Shown here: piece by piece, positions 7,878 to 16,012 of the stretch
Position numbering within the stretch: position 1 is the first letter of the stretch
How the letters are laid out: each line of letters begins with the position of its first letter
NCBI GenBank assembly: GCA_035696165.1
Contig: DASRQX010000296.1
Span: 1 to 33,841, forward strand
DNA: 33,841 nt
Reading direction: 5' to 3'
Source of the DNA: Palsa-883 sp035696165
GTDB taxonomy: Bacteria; Pseudomonadota; Alphaproteobacteria; Acetobacterales; Acetobacteraceae
Made by a program: the position numbers and the translations under genes
Notes under the pieces: generated by a model
Database searches by the model: none
The model's input: the letters and a program-made list of their open reading frames with translations, nothing else
What the model was told of the DNA's origin: nothing

Positions 7878-7979
7878 ATACCAACGGCCGAAAGTATTGA
7901 CGTACGCTACCTACCCCCGTCATGGCCGGCGAAGGCCGGCCATGACGAGTGGAAAGTCGGGACTTTCGGCCGCTGGAAT
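7878..7979. repeat. Nested palindromic repeat, copy 1 (minimal form)
   Basis: The outer arms ATACCAACGGCCGAAAGT (7878-7895) and ACTTTCGGCCGCTGGAAT (7962-7979) are near-perfect reverse complements. Inside lies a perfect 13-bp stem, CGTCATGGCCGGC (7918-7930) and its complement (7935-7947), with loop GAAG. The element lies exactly between the convergent NHL gene and membrane-fusion gene, so it may also terminate transcription from both sides. Confidence 0.8.
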
Positions 7980-7984
7980 AAATC

Positions 7985-8905
7985 TCAACGTACCAGCGCA
8001 GACGCCTCCCCGAACCGGAAGCTGACCTTGCAGCGGTGACCGGCCGGCAGCCGCCCCTCCCGGTTCGGCACTTCAAGCTGGACACCGAAGGTGCCGCTCG
8101 CCGCGTCGAACACTTGGTCCACCACCACGACCCGCGCCTGAATCATGCCGCCGATCGGCTCCGCCGGCTCAACCGTCGCCTCCAGCCCAGCGCGCAGCAG
8201 CGGAAAGAGTCGCACCGGCAGGTAGGTTTCCACATACAGCGGGTCGAGCTGCGCCAGTTGAAGAATGACCGCTTCCGGATGGACATATTCCCCGGCCGAC
8301 ATCAGCCGGTCGGTCGCCAGGCCGTCGAACGGGCTACGAATTTCGCGCTGCCGCAGATAGGCCTTGGACCGCAGCAGCTCCAGCTGGGTCGCCTCCCGTA
8401 CCTGCCGCGCGAGGCTCAATTCCCGGTCGCTGACCGCCGCCTGCGCGCGCAATTCGTCCAGGTGCTGCGCGGTTGCCACCTGACGCTTGTACAGCTCCTC
8501 GGTCCGGCCCAGCTCGCGCTGCGCCAGGGTCAACTGGGCCTCGCACGCTTCGATCTCCGCCGTGCTGGAGGCGCGCAACTGATCGAGCGCGACCTGCGCG
8601 GTCTCCACCTCCGAAACCAGGCGGGCAACGACCTGACCCGCATGCACGTGGTCGCCGCGCCGGACCAGCGTCGCGGCCAGCAGGCCCGGAATCTCACTGC
8701 CCAAATTCGCCCGCAACGACGGGTGGATCACACAGTCAAACGCCCGCTCGTCGGCCAGTGTCATCGAGGTTTGGGGCGTCGAGGTTTGCGCCACCGGCGC
8801 CTGCGCGGCCGACGTCTGGACCACCGGGGCTTGGGCGACGGCGACGACCGGCACCCCGGTCAAGGCGATGCCGAACAGCAGCACCGTCCGCAGCAAATGT
8901 TTCAT
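7985..8905 (-). CDS. HlyD/RND-type periplasmic adaptor (membrane-fusion) protein
   Basis: The 306-residue protein has a signal peptide (MKHLLRTVLLFGIALTG... ending V-A-V-A-Q near 24), a short low-complexity stretch with repeated AQ(A)PVVQTS units (about 24-47), a biotinyl/lipoyl-like half-motif PGLLAATLVRRGDHVHAGQVVARL, a coiled-coil hairpin (about 95-175, TAEIEACEAQLTLAQRELGR), the second half-motif EIRSPFDGLATDRLMSAGEYV and a beta-barrel end. This is the order of membrane-fusion proteins that bridge an inner-membrane pump to an outer-membrane channel. It is short for the family, and no pump or TolC gene lies nearby. I use the ATG at 8905 since it starts the signal peptide. Upstream DNA on the same strand holds a SapC relic, so the locus has decayed and its partner is lost or elsewhere. 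Confidence 0.85.
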   Translation of the reverse strand: MKHLLRTVLLFGIALTGVPVVAVAQAPVVQTSAAQAPVAQTSTPQTSMTLADERAFDCVIHPSLRANLGSEIPGLLAATLVRRGDHVHAGQVVARLVSEVETAQVALDQLRASSTAEIEACEAQLTLAQRELGRTEELYKRQVATAQHLDELRAQAAVSDRELSLARQVREATQLELLRSKAYLRQREIRSPFDGLATDRLMSAGEYVHPEAVILQLAQLDPLYVETYLPVRLFPLLRAGLEATVEPAEPIGGMIQARVVVVDQVFDAASGTFGVQLEVPNREGRLPAGHRCKVSFRFGEASALVR

Positions 8906-9254
8906 TCTCCGACTCCCGCAAAACCCAATCGTTCGGCGCGCAGCCGATCCTGCCGCAGCAGCGCTTGGCGCGCGGTGGCAAGGGCCCGTTCCTGCCCCTT
9001 CTGGGCCAGCCGCAAAGCGCATCCAGCCAGCCGCTCACCCAGACTTCTCCCCAGGTGACGTCTCCCCGAGTGGCGCCCATCCGGGACGCTTACCCCCGGC
9101 AGGCGCCGGCCAGACCGCATCAGCAGCCGCGGCAGCCTGCCGGCAATCGCCACCAGTGGGTCATCCGCCGCCAGGATCGCCGCGACACTGCCGGGATCGC
9201 CCTGGCGCGCGGCGCGTCCGGCAAGTCTCGGGATGTTGCTGGTCTGGCCGATGG
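8906..9254 (-). other. Degraded or unrecognised coding stretch upstream of the adaptor gene
   Basis: A minus-strand open frame covering this stretch ends in a TGA that overlaps the adaptor ATG (ATGA, 8902-8905), the arrangement expected for a coupled upstream gene. Its last 50 codons (ending LRAERLGFAGVGE) keep a moderately coding-like third-position GC bias. However, the 5' part runs through the SapC relic in another frame and no family could be recognised. It may be the tail of a gene whose front has been lost. Confidence 0.3.
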
Positions 9255-9480
9255 TCAAGGGGCTGTCGCACCTCGCGCGATCGTGCCCGCGAACACAATG
9301 GGGTATTGCCCTTGAGCGGCGAACAACTCCTCCGCTACCAGCGGGATTGCATTGGTTGCCGATGCGAACGAATAATCTGACGGGGGGCAGCAGGCGCATG
9401 TCCTGGTCGCACGTCGCATCGAGCAACCGGATTCGATCATAGGACGTTGCCTACACGTTATCATTCGTGGTGGCACTCAT
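9255..9480 (-). pseudogene. SapC-like protein relic (frameshifted, truncated)
   Basis: An ATG at 9480 preceded by AAGGGGGG starts MSATTNDNV and stops at once. After a frame change, YDRIRLLDATCDQDMRLLPP reads on, and after a second frame change at a run of six C (CCCCCC), PPSDYSFASATNAIPLVAEE and LFAAQGQYPIVFAGT follow before a stop. Read together these match the N-terminal 70-80 residues of SapC family proteins (S-layer/surface-protein associated), whose hallmark is a conserved PLVxxEF...YPIVF segment. The remaining ~170 residues of a normal SapC are missing. The piece is clearly non-functional as it stands. Confidence 0.6.
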
Positions 9481-9520
9481 GCGTTGTTCCCCCCTTTTCC
9501 AGCGGGTTGTCCAAAGTCAC

Positions 9521-9719
9521 ACCAGCGGCCGAAACTTCTGACTCTGCACCCGTCATGCTCTCCACCCGTCATGGCCGGCGAAGGCCGGCCATCCACGACT
9601 TCCTTTCGTGCGGCCAATGAAGTCGTGGATGGCCGGCCGGAGCCTGCCCTCGGGCGCTTGACCCGGGGGCCGCCCGCGATGGGGGTGGGTAGCGTACGTC
9701 AAGACTTTCAGCCGCTGGT
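9521..9719. repeat. Nested palindromic repeat, copy 2 (full, with extra module)
   Basis: Outer arms ACCAGCGGCCGAAACTT (9521-9537) and AAGACTTTCAGCCGCTGGT (9701-9719) are reverse complements. Inside are CGTCATGGCCGGCGAAGGCC (from 9569), the second-level stem CCACGACTT / AAGTCGTGG, and the CTGCCCTCGGGCGCTTGACC module (from about 9648). GGGTGGGTAGCGTACGTCAA near the right end is the complement of the sequence between arm and core in copy 1. Confidence 0.75.
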
Positions 9720-10809
9720 ATCGAACATCCGGCGGCGCGGACCGAGTAATCCGCGGATCGCGAATGCCGGGGTCATGAACATCGGTAGCAGGCCGTCGCG
9801 CGCAAGGAACGCCAGCGAGATGTGTCGATCAGACGAGAGATCAGACTGCGCTACGCCGCAATCTGCCGTTACCCACTCGAAGTGATCGCGCTGATCGGCA
9901 TTACGCGGCATTTCGTACACTTTCGGGAACGTATTTCGTCACTTCGCTCGCAGGAGCGTTGCGGCCATCTGTCACGTGCCCGGCGTCGTTATTGTGCGGT
10001 TATACTGCCGGTATCCGAATGCGATCCGAAACCCGGCGTCCTATATCGATTACGCACGTTTGGCGCTTCTTCGCTCTGCCAGCGCAAACGTGATTGGGAA
10101 GGGCTGCGGCTACCGCACTCTGGGCCGAATCCAAATCGAGCACGAAGTGAACCGGATGCGCTGTGACCTGCGTCACACCTATCATGCCAGAGACGGACCA
10201 TTTCGCGCGCCGCGCCTCCAGCATTCTTGCGGGCGCGGCTTGCAACCGCGCAACGATGGCCATTGCGCGCGTGTGGTACTGGCGTCATGGAAGTTTCCTC
10301 GCAGGGCAACCTGCGTTGATGGCGACGAAGAAACGGCGCGGGCGCTACTGTGTTCGTCAGGCAGTCGCCCGCGCTTCGCCCGAACGGGTCGTGCAACGAA
10401 AATTTCTCTGCGCCAAACGGGCCACTCAGCACGCGCCATGCGGTGACAGGTGCAGGCCGCCCGCCGTCATGCCGGCGAAGGCCGGTGTCCACGACTTTCT
10501 TTGCTGCAACGAAGGCAAGTCGTGGATACCGGCCGAAGCTTGCCCTCGGGCGCTTGACCCGGAGGCCGGCATGCCGGGGGGCGGCACCGAAGAGTCGATC
10601 ATTCGAGCGCTTCGTATCATACGCTGGTCCCCCCATGTTGCTTCGGCGAGTCGCGTCCTATCCGCGACGCAACTCGCTCACTCCGGGTGGATTTTTGCGT
10701 ACATCGAACAGTCGCCGCTTCAAACTGCGCGCACCATCACGTCTCATTCCGCGCAATCGTCAGGCTTCTTGCCACCGTCCAGTGCATCTTCGTCCCCGCC
10801 AATGGCAGG
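9720..10809. other. Intergenic stretch without a convincing gene
   Basis: Open frames of 60-240 codons occur on both strands but conflict with each other, lack good start sites and show no recognisable motif. The only structured part is the palindromic repeat at 10464-10581. GC content and codon pattern vary, which fits decayed or foreign DNA between the SapC relic and ligD. Confidence 0.5.
10464..10581. repeat. Nested palindromic repeat, copy 3
   Basis: The core CGTCATGCCGGCGAAGGCCG (from 10465) is followed by the second-level stem CCACGACTT...AAGTCGTGG, the inserted module GCTTGCCCTCGGGCGCTTGA then CCCGG (10533-10561) and the closing arm GGCCGGCATGCCGGGG. It lies downstream of ligD. The outermost CCAACGGCCGAAAGT arms seen in copies 1 and 2 are not evident here. 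Confidence 0.75.
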
Positions 10810-13350
10810 TCAGGCCGCCACACCGAGAGAACGAAGCGCCGCCGCGGTCAGGCTCTGCTTTGCCGTGTTGTAGTCGTCCCAGGGATTAGGCTCAGCCAAC
10901 CGTTGCGTCGCCGTGGCGAGCGATACCTCATCAGCCGACGTGACACTCGCAAGTTCCCGCCATGTCACCGGCCAGGCGACCGCGGCGCCGGGACGCCCGC
11001 GCGGCGAATACGGCGCGATCGCCGACGCCGTACGTTCGTTGCGGAAATGGTCGATAAAGATGCGACCGGTGCGGCGGGCCCTGCTCATGGTCGCGACGTA
11101 CAGCTCCGGGACCTCGGTCGCGAAATGTTCGGCAAGTGCCCTGGCGAATTCCTTCACGATGGGCCAGGGATGGCGCCGTGTGATCGGCGCCACGACATGC
11201 ACACCCTTGCCGCCGGTCAGCATCGCGAAGCTCGCGAGACCGAGCGCGTCAAGCGCGGCACGCACATGATCCGCGGCCTCGCGCACAGTTGGGAAACCGA
11301 TCGCCGGATCCGGATCAAGATCGAACACGATGCGATCCGGCCGGTCCACGTCGTCAACGTGCACACCCCATATGTGGAATTCGAGCACGTCGAATTGTGC
11401 TGCCGCCAACAGGCCGGCTTTGTCGGCGATATAAAGGTACTCGACCTGCTTCCCATCCTTGTCGATGACGGGCACGCGCCGAATAGCTTTGGGCAGGCCG
11501 GCCCCGGCGTGGCGCTGGAAGAAACCCTGCTTCGCCACGCCGTCCGGACAACGCAACAAGCTCAGCGGACGATCGGCGAGATGCGGTAGCAGACGCCCGG
11601 AAGCTGCCTCGAGATACAGCGCCACATCGCGCTTGGTCAGCTTCTGCGCGGGGTAAAGTATCTTGTCGGGATGCGTGAGCCGCACCCCGCCCACCCTCGC
11701 GTCGTTCTCGACGTGCTGCACCACCTTCCGCACCGGCATGGGCTTCTCCTGTCGAACGTCGTTCGCCACCTTGTCCTCGCACAGCCCGACAAAGCGTCCC
11801 TGCCGCACAATGCCGTCGCTCGTGAATTCGGCAAAGGCGATCTCCGCCACCAGTTCCGGCCGCAGCCAGTGAACGCCACGCGTCAGGCTAAGCGGCAGCG
11901 ACTCGTCTAACGGTGCGGCGCGTCGCGCCAACCCCTTGAAGCGCTCCGCCAGGTCGGACAAGGCGCGTCCGGAGAAGCCGGACCCGACGCGGCCCGCGTA
12001 ACGCAAGCGCCCATTAACGTGCTGGGCGAGCAGGATCGACGCGAAGGGTCGCTCGGCAGATGACGATGACCAGCCGACGATCACGAACTCCTGCTCGTGG
12101 CGGCACTTGATCTTGAGCCATGACGCGGTGCGTCCGGGTCGATACGGCGCGGTTGCGCGTTTGGCGATCATGCCCTCGAACTCCTTGTCGCACAGCGTGC
12201 GATACATCTCGCGCCCGTCGCCGATGACATGGTCAGTATAAGCCACCGGCCCAGACCGCGGCACGCCGGCCAGTAGCTTGCGCAGCCGTTTCTTGCGCTT
12301 GGTAAGCGTTTCAGGGCGGAGATCAATTCCGCCGAGCTCCAGCAGGTCGAAGACAAAATAAATCAGCCCACCGCGCCCTTCAGACAGCGCCTGTTGCAGG
12401 GCGCCAAAGTCCGAGCGGCCTGCGCGATCGATCGCCACCACCTCGCCATCCAGCAGCGCACGGTCGAGTTTCAGCACCGCGATCGCACGTGCTATCGCAG
12501 GGTAACGGTCGGTCCAGTCCTTGCCACTGCGCGTGTAGATACGGACGTGGTCGCCGGACGCCGCGGCCAATGCGCGATAGCCGTCGAACTTCACCTCGAA
12601 CAGCCAGTCCGGCCCTTCAGGCAGTGCATCCACCATGGTGGCGAGCGCCGGCGCCGAGAAGGCCGGCAGCTTGCCATCGTGCCGTGCTGGGTGCCGTGCT
12701 GGCTTTGTCGACGACGCCTGCCGTTTGCTCTTCGATACCGCGCCCTTGCTCTCCCACACCGCGTCCGGCTCGGCGGCGATCGCATCGATGTCGCGCCCCG
12801 ATGCAACGCTGGTCGTGGCGCGCTCGGTTACTGCGCGTCCGTGCGCCGCCAACTCGTCCTTCTCCTTGATCAGCAGCCAGTTTTCGCGTTTCGGGTCGCG
12901 CTGACCGTGGAAGCGCACCAGCGCCCACCGCCCTTTCAGCCGCTCACCACGCAGACGAAATTCCAGCTTGCCTTCGGCCAGCCCCGCGCGCGGGTCACCG
13001 ATCGGCTCCCACTCCCCCTTGTCCCATAGCAACACCGTGCCGGCACCGTAATTTCCCTCCGGGATGCGTCCCTCGAATGTCGCATAATCGACCGGATGGT
13101 CTTCGGTGCGTACTGCAAGACGTTTGTCTGCCGGATCGAGACTTGGACCTTTGGTCACCGCCCAGCTCTTCAATACCCCGTCAAGTTCAAGCCGCAGATC
13201 GTAGTGCAGCCGGCGCGCAGCATGCTTCTGGATGGTGTACAGCCGCCCGGCCTTGCGAGCGGCACGTCCGCGTGGCTCGGGCGTCTGGTCAAACCGGCGT
13301 TTAGCCCGGTAGGCATCGAGCTCATCCGGCCGCGCCCGCTGCCCTGCCAT
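10810..13350 (-). CDS. ligD: DNA ligase D, three-domain NHEJ enzyme
   Basis: The 846-residue protein joins double-strand breaks with Ku. Three domains are visible in the order 3'-phosphoesterase (about 35-165, with HYD at 49-51 and IPEGNYGAG), ATP-dependent ligase (about 230-530, adenylation motif EVKFDGYR with Lys254 as nucleophile, DGEVVAID, FVFDLL, WLKIKC) and archaeo-eukaryotic primase-like polymerase (about 555-840, LTHPDKILYP, metal-binding DLD at 677-679, TGGKGVHV). The same order is known from Pseudomonas LigD, and the length is normal. The ATG follows the ku stop after 3 bases, with GAGGA overlapping the stop, so the two are translated together. All key residues appear intact. Confidence 0.96.
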   Translation of the reverse strand: MAGQRARPDELDAYRAKRRFDQTPEPRGRAARKAGRLYTIQKHAARRLHYDLRLELDGVLKSWAVTKGPSLDPADKRLAVRTEDHPVDYATFEGRIPEGNYGAGTVLLWDKGEWEPIGDPRAGLAEGKLEFRLRGERLKGRWALVRFHGQRDPKRENWLLIKEKDELAAHGRAVTERATTSVASGRDIDAIAAEPDAVWESKGAVSKSKRQASSTKPARHPARHDGKLPAFSAPALATMVDALPEGPDWLFEVKFDGYRALAAASGDHVRIYTRSGKDWTDRYPAIARAIAVLKLDRALLDGEVVAIDRAGRSDFGALQQALSEGRGGLIYFVFDLLELGGIDLRPETLTKRKKRLRKLLAGVPRSGPVAYTDHVIGDGREMYRTLCDKEFEGMIAKRATAPYRPGRTASWLKIKCRHEQEFVIVGWSSSSAERPFASILLAQHVNGRLRYAGRVGSGFSGRALSDLAERFKGLARRAAPLDESLPLSLTRGVHWLRPELVAEIAFAEFTSDGIVRQGRFVGLCEDKVANDVRQEKPMPVRKVVQHVENDARVGGVRLTHPDKILYPAQKLTKRDVALYLEAASGRLLPHLADRPLSLLRCPDGVAKQGFFQRHAGAGLPKAIRRVPVIDKDGKQVEYLYIADKAGLLAAAQFDVLEFHIWGVHVDDVDRPDRIVFDLDPDPAIGFPTVREAADHVRAALDALGLASFAMLTGGKGVHVVAPITRRHPWPIVKEFARALAEHFATEVPELYVATMSRARRTGRIFIDHFRNERTASAIAPYSPRGRPGAAVAWPVTWRELASVTSADEVSLATATQRLAEPNPWDDYNTAKQSLTAAALRSLGVAA

Positions 13351-13353
13351 TCC

Positions 13354-14277
13354 TCAGCCGGTCTTTCTGCGCGCGCCGGGGTCGCGCCGAGCCTCGGTAT
13401 CCCGCCGGCCGACACTGCGCTTCAGTGCCTCGATCAGATCGATCACCTTGGCGCCACCGGTCGGCGCCTCTTCATCTATGGAGACCGGCTTGCGATGCTT
13501 CATTTTGGCATCGATCAATTCGCGCAGCGCCTCGGTATAATGATCGTGGAACCGCTCCGGGTCGAAGGGCGCTGTCTTCCGCGCAATCAATTCCTTCGCC
13601 AGATCGAGCAGTTCCGCATCCGGCTCGACGTCAGCGGCATCGGCGAAGAAAGGTGCGGCATTGCGCACCTCGTCGGCAAATCGCAGCGTCTCCAGCAGCA
13701 GCCCCTTGCCACAAGGCTTGATGGCGGCAACATAGTCCCGCCCGCGCATCACAAACTGGCCGAGCCCCAGTTTCTTGGTCGCGCGCAGTGCGTCGCGCAG
13801 CACGCCATAGGCTTCCTCCGCCAGTTCGCCGTCGGGCACCACATAGCATGGCCGCTCGAACCAGATCGGATCGATCTCGCCCTGGGAAACGAATTGCACA
13901 AGATCGAGCGTCCGCTTCGCTTCGATCTTCAACGATTCGATCTCATCGTCCTTGAGCAGAACGTATTGTCCCTCGCCCAGGTCGAAGCCTTTGACGATGT
14001 CGTCGGTGTCCACCGGCCCGATGCCCGGCACGATCTTCTGGTAGCGGATACGCTTGCCCGACGGCTGATGCACCTGATGAAAACTGATTCGCGCGCCGCC
14101 GCTGATCGCCGGGTACAACCGGACGGGCACCGTCACCAATGCCAGGCGCAGACTGCCGGTCCATAGCGGCTGGGACCGCGTATCGCGGCGGGGGCGCTTC
14201 GGAGCGGTGGTGCGACGAAAGGCCGGCGGCTCGCGCGCCGTCCGCGTGCGCCGCGTCGGCTTAGCTTTCGTCGCCAC
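13354..14277 (-). CDS. ku: Ku protein, DNA end-binding
   Basis: The 307-residue protein is a bacterial Ku, which forms a ring on DNA ends and recruits LigD. The core (about 38-270) starts with PLWTGSLRLALVTVPVRLYP and contains RIRYQKIVPG and YVLLKDDEIESL, all family-typical. The first 36 residues are rich in Lys/Arg/Thr, and the C-terminus is basic, features that often help DNA binding. The start is a GTG at 14277 with no ribosome binding site of its own; it lies inside the end of the small upstream ORF (14261-14359), so it probably depends on translational coupling. Stop and ligD start are 3 bases apart. An EcfG-type promoter lies at 14396-14420. Confidence 0.95.
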   Translation of the reverse strand: MATKAKPTRRTRTAREPPAFRRTTAPKRPRRDTRSQPLWTGSLRLALVTVPVRLYPAISGGARISFHQVHQPSGKRIRYQKIVPGIGPVDTDDIVKGFDLGEGQYVLLKDDEIESLKIEAKRTLDLVQFVSQGEIDPIWFERPCYVVPDGELAEEAYGVLRDALRATKKLGLGQFVMRGRDYVAAIKPCGKGLLLETLRFADEVRNAAPFFADAADVEPDAELLDLAKELIARKTAPFDPERFHDHYTEALRELIDAKMKHRKPVSIDEEAPTGGAKVIDLIEALKRSVGRRDTEARRDPGARRKTG

Positions 14278-14359
14278 GGGCGTTCAGCGCAACGCGCATG
14301 TCGCGGACCGTCGCGTCGGCGGACATGAACAGGACCCGGGCGTCGCGAATGCTGGGCAT
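14261..14359 (-). CDS. 32-residue leader ORF overlapping the ku start
   Basis: An ATG at 14359 is preceded by a full AAGGAG 8 bases upstream and opens a 32-codon frame (MPSIRDARVLFMSADATV...) that ends with TAA 17 bases inside ku in another frame. It is the first good translation start after the EcfG-type promoter, and ku has no ribosome binding site of its own. The composition (IRDARVLFMSADATVRDMR) is protein-like and not repetitive. It may be a real small protein, a translational-coupling leader, or the relic of an upstream gene. A competing ATG 5 bases upstream (MACPAFATPG...) uses the same ribosome binding site but looks less protein-like. Confidence 0.5.
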   Translation of the reverse strand: MPSIRDARVLFMSADATVRDMRVALNARGDES

Positions 14360-14395
14360 GCCATCGTCTCCTTGGCAGTTGCATCCAGTCGATTC

Positions 14396-14420
14396 AACGC
14401 ATCTGGCCGAAGCTGGTTCC
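14396..14420 (-). promoter_or_regulatory. EcfG (general stress response) promoter for ku-ligD
   Basis: On the minus strand GGAAC (14420-14416), exactly 16 bases, then CGTT (14399-14396) match the alphaproteobacterial EcfG consensus perfectly. The -10 is 36 bases before the leader ORF start. This implies that Ku-LigD is induced by the PhyR-NepR-EcfG cascade, as described for NHEJ genes in some other Alphaproteobacteria. Confidence 0.75.
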
Positions 14421-14493
14421 CTCGGCTTGCTGGCGTGTTGCCAACGTTGACGCGCTCGGGTTCACGCGCGGGCGTCACGCGCAGCGCGCCCGG

Positions 14494-15129
14494 TCATAAG
14501 CTGCCCTTCTCGGCATCCTTTGCCATCAGCAGATGCTGGCGCAAAGTCGGCAGCGCTGCCTGAGCAAAGGCCTTCAGGTCCGTGTCGGTGCCGTGCTCGG
14601 CTTCCTGTTGGAATGCCGACATCGCGATCTCATGATCGATGTCCTGCGTACGCAAATACGCGTTATCGAAGTCCGCGCCCTTCTGCCTGGCAAGATCCGT
14701 CAGCGTGCTGACATCCCGGGCGTTGGGCTCGGTCGGCAGGGTCAACCCCTTTCGCTCCGCGATTGCCGTCAACCTATGTCCGAGTTGCATGTGATCCGTA
14801 ACCATTCGCTGGGCGAACGTCCGGACCTGCGCGGACTGGGTGTTCTCCGCAGCCAGCCGCCCCATGCGCGCTTCCGCCAACCCGGCCGCGGCCGCCGTTC
14901 TTGCGAAAGCCGAGTCAGGCGCCGCGGCTACGCCCGCGGTATCGGCGCCGCCTTTGGCGCTTCGCGGCATGATTTCGGCCGGAGCGGTACCGGCCGTGGG
15001 TGCCGGCCCCGGGACAGCCGGTGGGGTAGCAGGTCCCGCGGCGCCACCCGGCACAGCCGTTTGCGCCAGCGCGGCAGTCGGCAACACCAGCGCGGCGAGC
15101 AACGCCGCCTGTGACGCAAAATGTTTCAC
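14494..15129 (-). CDS. DUF4142 secreted protein
   Basis: The 211-residue protein starts with a signal peptide (MKHFASQAALLAALVLPTAA, cleaved after ALA), then a Pro/Ala/Gly-rich linker (about 24-70) and a DUF4142 helical domain (about 75-205) with the pattern FAQRMVTDHMQLGHRL and KGADFDNAYLRTQDIDHE. The family is ferritin-like in fold and is often periplasmic and stress-linked, but no enzymatic role is proven. I chose the GTG at 15129, preceded by AAGGA at a spacing of 8, because the signal peptide begins there; the longer frame from 15198 adds an implausible leader. It follows the PRC-barrel gene by 77 bases on the same strand. Confidence 0.85.
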   Translation of the reverse strand: MKHFASQAALLAALVLPTAALAQTAVPGGAAGPATPPAVPGPAPTAGTAPAEIMPRSAKGGADTAGVAAAPDSAFARTAAAAGLAEARMGRLAAENTQSAQVRTFAQRMVTDHMQLGHRLTAIAERKGLTLPTEPNARDVSTLTDLARQKGADFDNAYLRTQDIDHEIAMSAFQQEAEHGTDTDLKAFAQAALPTLRQHLLMAKDAEKGSL

Positions 15130-15206
15130 GGCGATGGTCCTTGCGCACCACATCATGCCGGCTGACAAACGATACGCCAGCCGGCAGGACGAGGCCACGC
15201 GCCAGA

Positions 15207-15731
15207 TCAGCTCTGGCTGGCGAACTTGTAGCTCGGCATCTGGTTGAGTTGATCCTTTGTGGCGCCAGACATGACGATCTCGTCGCCCACCACGCGCAGC
15301 TCGTTGTATGGCACCTTCACCATCTTGCTGCCGAGGCCGAGGAATCCGCCCACCGACAGCACCGCGCTGATGACAGCGTGGTGCTGATCGACCAGCAATT
15401 CATCGATGCTGCCGATCTTCTCCTTCTGGTCGTTGTAGACTGAACTGCCAATCAACTTGCTGGCACGAATCTGCTGATCCGCCGTGACATAGCTGCCACT
15501 GCTGCTGCCGCTCGCGCTGCCGGTCGCCGCGCTGGTCGATCTTGTCATAGGCGGCGTCGCGGGGGTCATGGGTGGCGTCGCCGCGGGCGATGTGCTCGAC
15601 GGCGCGGTCACGCCCGCCGGCGGTGTCGAGGGCGACGAGGTCGGCGACGAGTTCATCGTCTGTGCCAACGCGGGGGCCGCGAGAAACGCGGACATCGCTA
15701 TCATCGTTGGAAACGAAAGACGCCTGCACAT
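15207..15731 (-). CDS. PRC-barrel domain secreted protein
   Basis: The 174-residue protein has a signal peptide (MCRRLSFPTMIAMSAFLAAP, cleavage near ALA), a Ser/Thr/Pro/Ala-rich linker (about 25-80) and a C-terminal PRC-barrel (about 85-165) with ASKLIGSSVYNDQKEKIGSI and VVGDEIVMSGATKDQL. PRC-barrels are small beta-barrels that bind partners in photosynthetic reaction centres and RNA processing; the secreted alphaproteobacterial forms are usually envelope or stress proteins. An EcfG-like promoter lies upstream at 15769-15794. It is probably cotranscribed with the DUF4142 gene. Confidence 0.87.
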   Translation of the reverse strand: MCRRLSFPTMIAMSAFLAAPALAQTMNSSPTSSPSTPPAGVTAPSSTSPAATPPMTPATPPMTRSTSAATGSASGSSSGSYVTADQQIRASKLIGSSVYNDQKEKIGSIDELLVDQHHAVISAVLSVGGFLGLGSKMVKVPYNELRVVGDEIVMSGATKDQLNQMPSYKFASQS

Positions 15732-15768
15732 GTTGCGTTACTCCCAATGGCAAAACCGCCGCATGCCA

Positions 15769-15794
15769 AATGCTCCAACCTATGGATTGGTTCC
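15769..15794 (-). promoter_or_regulatory. EcfG-like promoter for the PRC-barrel / DUF4142 pair
   Basis: On the minus strand GGAAC (15794-15790), 17 bases, then CATT (15772-15769) differ from the EcfG consensus GGAAC-N16/17-CGTT at one position. The -10 is 37 bases before the start codon, almost the same geometry as the perfect site in front of ku. This makes shared stress control of both units likely. Confidence 0.5.
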
Positions 15795-16012
15795 ATCGGT
15801 AATGCCGTCAGCGGGAACCCACTGCCGGCGTAGGCCTACCCCGCGGCTTGATCGCCTCCCGAGAGAATGACCACGGTGCCGCAGTCACATCGCCGCGCGT
15901 GGTTTCACCGAGATGTCGATCAACTCTCCCGCACATCTGATCGATCAGGCGCTTCAAAACGTATGTACCGAACCGCGCGCGATGTTGGCGACATGTGCAT
16001 AGGGAGCCTGTT

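Noticed and set aside
7878..10581. Regularly repeated hairpins as a CRISPR array
   Set aside because: Copies are kilobases apart, differ in length, are palindromic at several levels and have no unique spacers or cas genes.
9822..10889. Open frames of 114-236 codons before ligD
   Set aside because: No motif, no ribosome binding sites, and they span the palindromic repeat at 10464-10581.
14278..14478. 64-codon frame (MTPAREPERVNV...) upstream of ku
   Set aside because: It begins upstream of the predicted EcfG -35 and is read through the promoter; the 32-codon leader fits the ribosome site and composition better.
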